The notes beneath the pieces were generated by a model. It saw nothing but the letters and a program-made list of their open reading frames with translations. It was not told the DNA's origin and did no database searches. From the NCBI GenBank assembly GCA_905250115.1, contig CAJNOI010000065.1:51593-115592 (forward strand): a stretch of 64,000 nucleotides of DNA, given 5' to 3'. How positions within the stretch are numbered: the stretch's first letter is position 1; each line of letters starts with the position of its first letter. Shown here in pieces: positions 61,808 to 64,000 of the stretch. This DNA is from Adineta steineri (lineage: Eukaryota > Rotifera > Eurotatoria > Adinetida > Adinetidae). Position numbers and translations under genes: made by a program.

Positions 61808-63814
61808 TTTTATTCAGTATCAATTCAAAATCGAAATCAAAACTTATCGTATTGTTTACTCAAGAACAATATACGATGAGCTTGTCACCTTCCTTAATCG
61901 ATTATACCGAACTGTATAGAAGAACAATGAAGAATAAAAAAAACGATGGTAGACGCAACGAAGCGTTATTCAATCTGACAGATAAAAGAAAAAGAGAAAG
62001 AAAAAAAAGGAAGAAGATATGATGTATGAATGCATTGAACTGCTTACACATATGCGATGATCAATATGTCAATAAACCATTGTACATATACACATGCAAG
62101 CTAGAAAGCAGATGAAACTCGTTTTCTTGTCTTTTTTTTGTATTATCTACACGTACATGTCAATTCTCTATGCTCTAAATCATCTTTCAATGATAATGTT
62201 ACGACAATACAGATAATGAATAATGGTGCTTCCTATGGTTTTCTATATCATTATGAACAATAAACTATTCTATTTTTGTTATCATTCTTTAAGTTCATTA
62301 AGATAACGAGTACACAGAGACGATATAGAATCAAATATTTTATTAATCTTCCGTATGATTGTAATTACTTTTTTTTTTACAATTGAACACAACTATGAAA
62401 ATTAGTGACACATAAAATTCATTAGAATAACACCTGTCGTTGCTCGATGGAAACAATGAACGACGACAACTACTACTACTCTTATGTAGTAGTCATGTAC
62501 AAAATGTTAGTTCGCTTTTATAGTTAATTAGTTTTGCCTGTTTGTATTGAAGGAGAAAAAAGAAATACATTGATAGGCAATATTGAAGTTTGAACAATTA
62601 CGTGTAAATGTAATTAAACCTTCATAACGTCTGGCATGACCGAATGAAGGTAATATCCTGAATATTCACAAATGTGCATATATGTACGTATGAACCTTGA
62701 AAAGAGCCTCATAACAAGGACAATATATCACATTTAAGAATATTTTTGGCTATTTATTAATAAATTGCAGAATACTATAAAGTGAAAAGAAATGTCTTTT
62801 TTTATTATAGTCTACCAATATTAATCATGACAAAAAAAACTCAGTAAAATTTCCATTTATGTGGAACAATATGATAAAGAAGCATCATAAATCAATCTGT
62901 TTTCTTTCTTCTTGTCTATCTTTATTCAATCTAATCCTTATGTATTATATTTATGTGTCTGTATAGTACTTCTACACGATCGATTGATCCTTCTAGGGTG
63001 TCTTATATATACATATCTCAAAGCGTATATTCTTAGATGATTAATCTAGATATTGACACCTTCATATCCGAGTAGAGAAAAATACTATATTTTTTTTGAA
63101 CGTACAATTTATATTATCGAATAAGAAATAATTCCAATCGATTGAGTTTTCAAGTGAAAAAGGAAACTTGTTCATTTAAATGACACCGATAAAATATTCT
63201 ACATATTTAGAATTCATACCTTCTTCTCCTTCTCCTTCTTCTTCGATAATTATCCATTCGTTTTGCTGAAATTTAGCCAGATTTTAAGATGAATAATAAA
63301 AACCTTGAATATAAATTTACATAAATGAACTCAATTTTTTTTTGTATAAATAAAAATATTATAATCTTACTTGTTTATTATACTAATTACTTTGTTTTAT
63401 ATGATCGTAATGAGAAATCTTATAAAATTATTAACATAATAATTGTATTGAATATATTTTCCCATTCGTTGTTACTTTTTAGATACAATGAATTCAAGGT
63501 AATTTAGTGATCTGTAATGGATACGATAAAATACTGTACATTATATCGATAACGAAAAAAAACAGAATATTCGTTCTTGAGTTTTTTCTCTCCACATCTA
63601 TCGAGTATTTTTTTTCTCTGCTTTTTTTTCGTAAATTGTCTGACGCTAGATTTTATTGATATTGTATATGTTGACATGACAAATGTAAAAGAATCGAATA
63701 CAATGTGCTTTTTTTATATCTATTGTATATTTATGAGAAAAAGAAAATGAACTGAAAAACATTCGTTTTGAACGTACATTCATGATTTATATATACAAAA
63801 AAAAATTATGTTTT
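61808..63814. other. 5' region of the giant gene and 3' flank of the next gene
   Basis: Mostly AT-rich non-coding DNA, with a (CATA)n tract at about 61336-61355 just inside the preceding intron. It contains one exon-like segment, 63220-63265, listed separately. No other supported exon. Confidence 0.5.
63220..63265 (-). other. Candidate alternative upstream exon of the giant gene
   Basis: A 46-nt segment with a TTTCAG acceptor (63266-63267) and GAAG|GTATGA donor reads QNEWIIIEEEGEGEE and ends in phase 1, exactly the phase needed to join the exon at 60539-60891 (E-E then DDTTTFTLVDQFPS). It contains no ATG, so its start would lie further upstream. It suggests an alternative promoter that replaces the short MNIT first exon. 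Confidence 0.45.
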
Positions 63815-64000
63815 CTAATTTAAACCAAATTCATTGGGTGATGCCAATTGAGTATAGACAGAATCTGTATTATGTCTTCTTCTAATATTATTAAATACAC
63901 GATGATTACGAAATTTAGTCATACATCCAACAAATGTAAGAATAGATAAAAGTGCTAAAACAATAAAGATTGGAGCAAAATCTCTGCCAACAGAGCTTGA
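63815..64000 (-). CDS. C-terminus of a single-pass membrane protein (partial, 5' end off window)
   Basis: A frame open to the right edge encodes 61 residues before a TAG at 63815. A hydrophobic helix (DFAPIFIVLALLSILTFVG) is followed by a basic stretch (KFRNHRVFNNIRRRHN), then a tail ending DSVYTQLASPNEFGLN. This is the layout of a type I membrane protein with a short cytoplasmic tail; YTQL is a possible Yxx-phi sorting signal. The ectodomain lies outside the window, so the family cannot be named. Confidence 0.7.
   Translation of the reverse strand, partial: SSSVGRDFAPIFIVLALLSILTFVGCMTKFRNHRVFNNIRRRHNTDSVYTQLASPNEFGLN

Noticed and set aside
63778-63783. ATG AAT followed by GTACGT as the first exon feeding the exon at 63220-63265
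   Set aside because: The phase fits, but it lies only 32 bp beyond the stop of the neighbouring gene and such matches are common by chance. It was not annotated.

Overview
The window is AT-rich nuclear DNA from a small-genome invertebrate. Genes are dense, and most introns are about 50-75 bp with canonical GT-AG ends. The best guess is a bdelloid rotifer. The grounds are interstitial (TGTGGG)n blocks, which match the bdelloid telomere repeat as I recall it; a long receptor-like LDLa/EGF ectodomain gene of a style common in those genomes; and two proteins carrying a domain I recall from rotifer ADP-ribosyltransferase-type proteins. The species cannot be fixed from the sequence. All multi-exon models were built by hand. 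Reading frame was kept through every junction, and every completed coding length is a multiple of three.

Layout, left to right. 1-3839 (-): LDLa/EGF receptor-like protein, cut by the window edge. 5405-7899 (+): CFAP52, an axonemal WD40 protein. 8339-10525 (-): GRWD1, a ribosome-biogenesis/chromatin WD40 protein. 10726-12386 (-): PCYT2, CDP-ethanolamine synthesis. 13537-14759 (+): PSMD6/Rpn7, proteasome lid. 14760-18374: a large non-coding stretch ending in a cluster of four TGACGTCA octamers. 18375-19052 (+): intronless EF-hand protein. 19453-21520 (-): PCCB, mitochondrial propionyl-CoA carboxylase beta. 22588-24402 (-): type I PKA regulatory subunit. 24570-26752 (-): LUC7L3-like splicing factor. 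27494-28154 (+): small orphan basic protein. 28331-31319 (-): fatty acyl-CoA reductase. 31980-33086 and 33356-35028 (-): tandem RRM + zinc-knuckle SR proteins. 35699-36421 and 36938-37822 (+): tandem pair sharing an undescribed 'SSG' domain. 39373-43227 (-): TBL1/TBL1XR1 corepressor subunit. 43228-47595: non-coding. 47596-48795 (-): conserved uncharacterised protein whose only intron carries a false 100-N assembly gap. 49742-61807 (-): a 2,178-residue low-complexity protein of 11 exons with a recurring DP-x-x-RRAL-x-RF motif. 63815-64000 (-): C-terminus of a single-pass membrane protein.

The genes are mostly unlinked housekeeping functions (proteasome, splicing, lipid and propionate metabolism, cAMP signalling, cilium, transcriptional corepression), not one pathway. 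Local structure worth attention: very tight same-strand pairs (PCYT2/GRWD1 about 200 bp apart, LUC7L3/PKA-R about 170 bp) that could be operon-like; two non-autonomous hAT-type elements with perfect 8-bp target-site duplications, one in a GRWD1 intron and one in a FAR intron; and three G-rich inverted elements built on the telomere-like hexamer. No viral or retroviral relic, CRISPR array, tRNA or rRNA gene was recognised.
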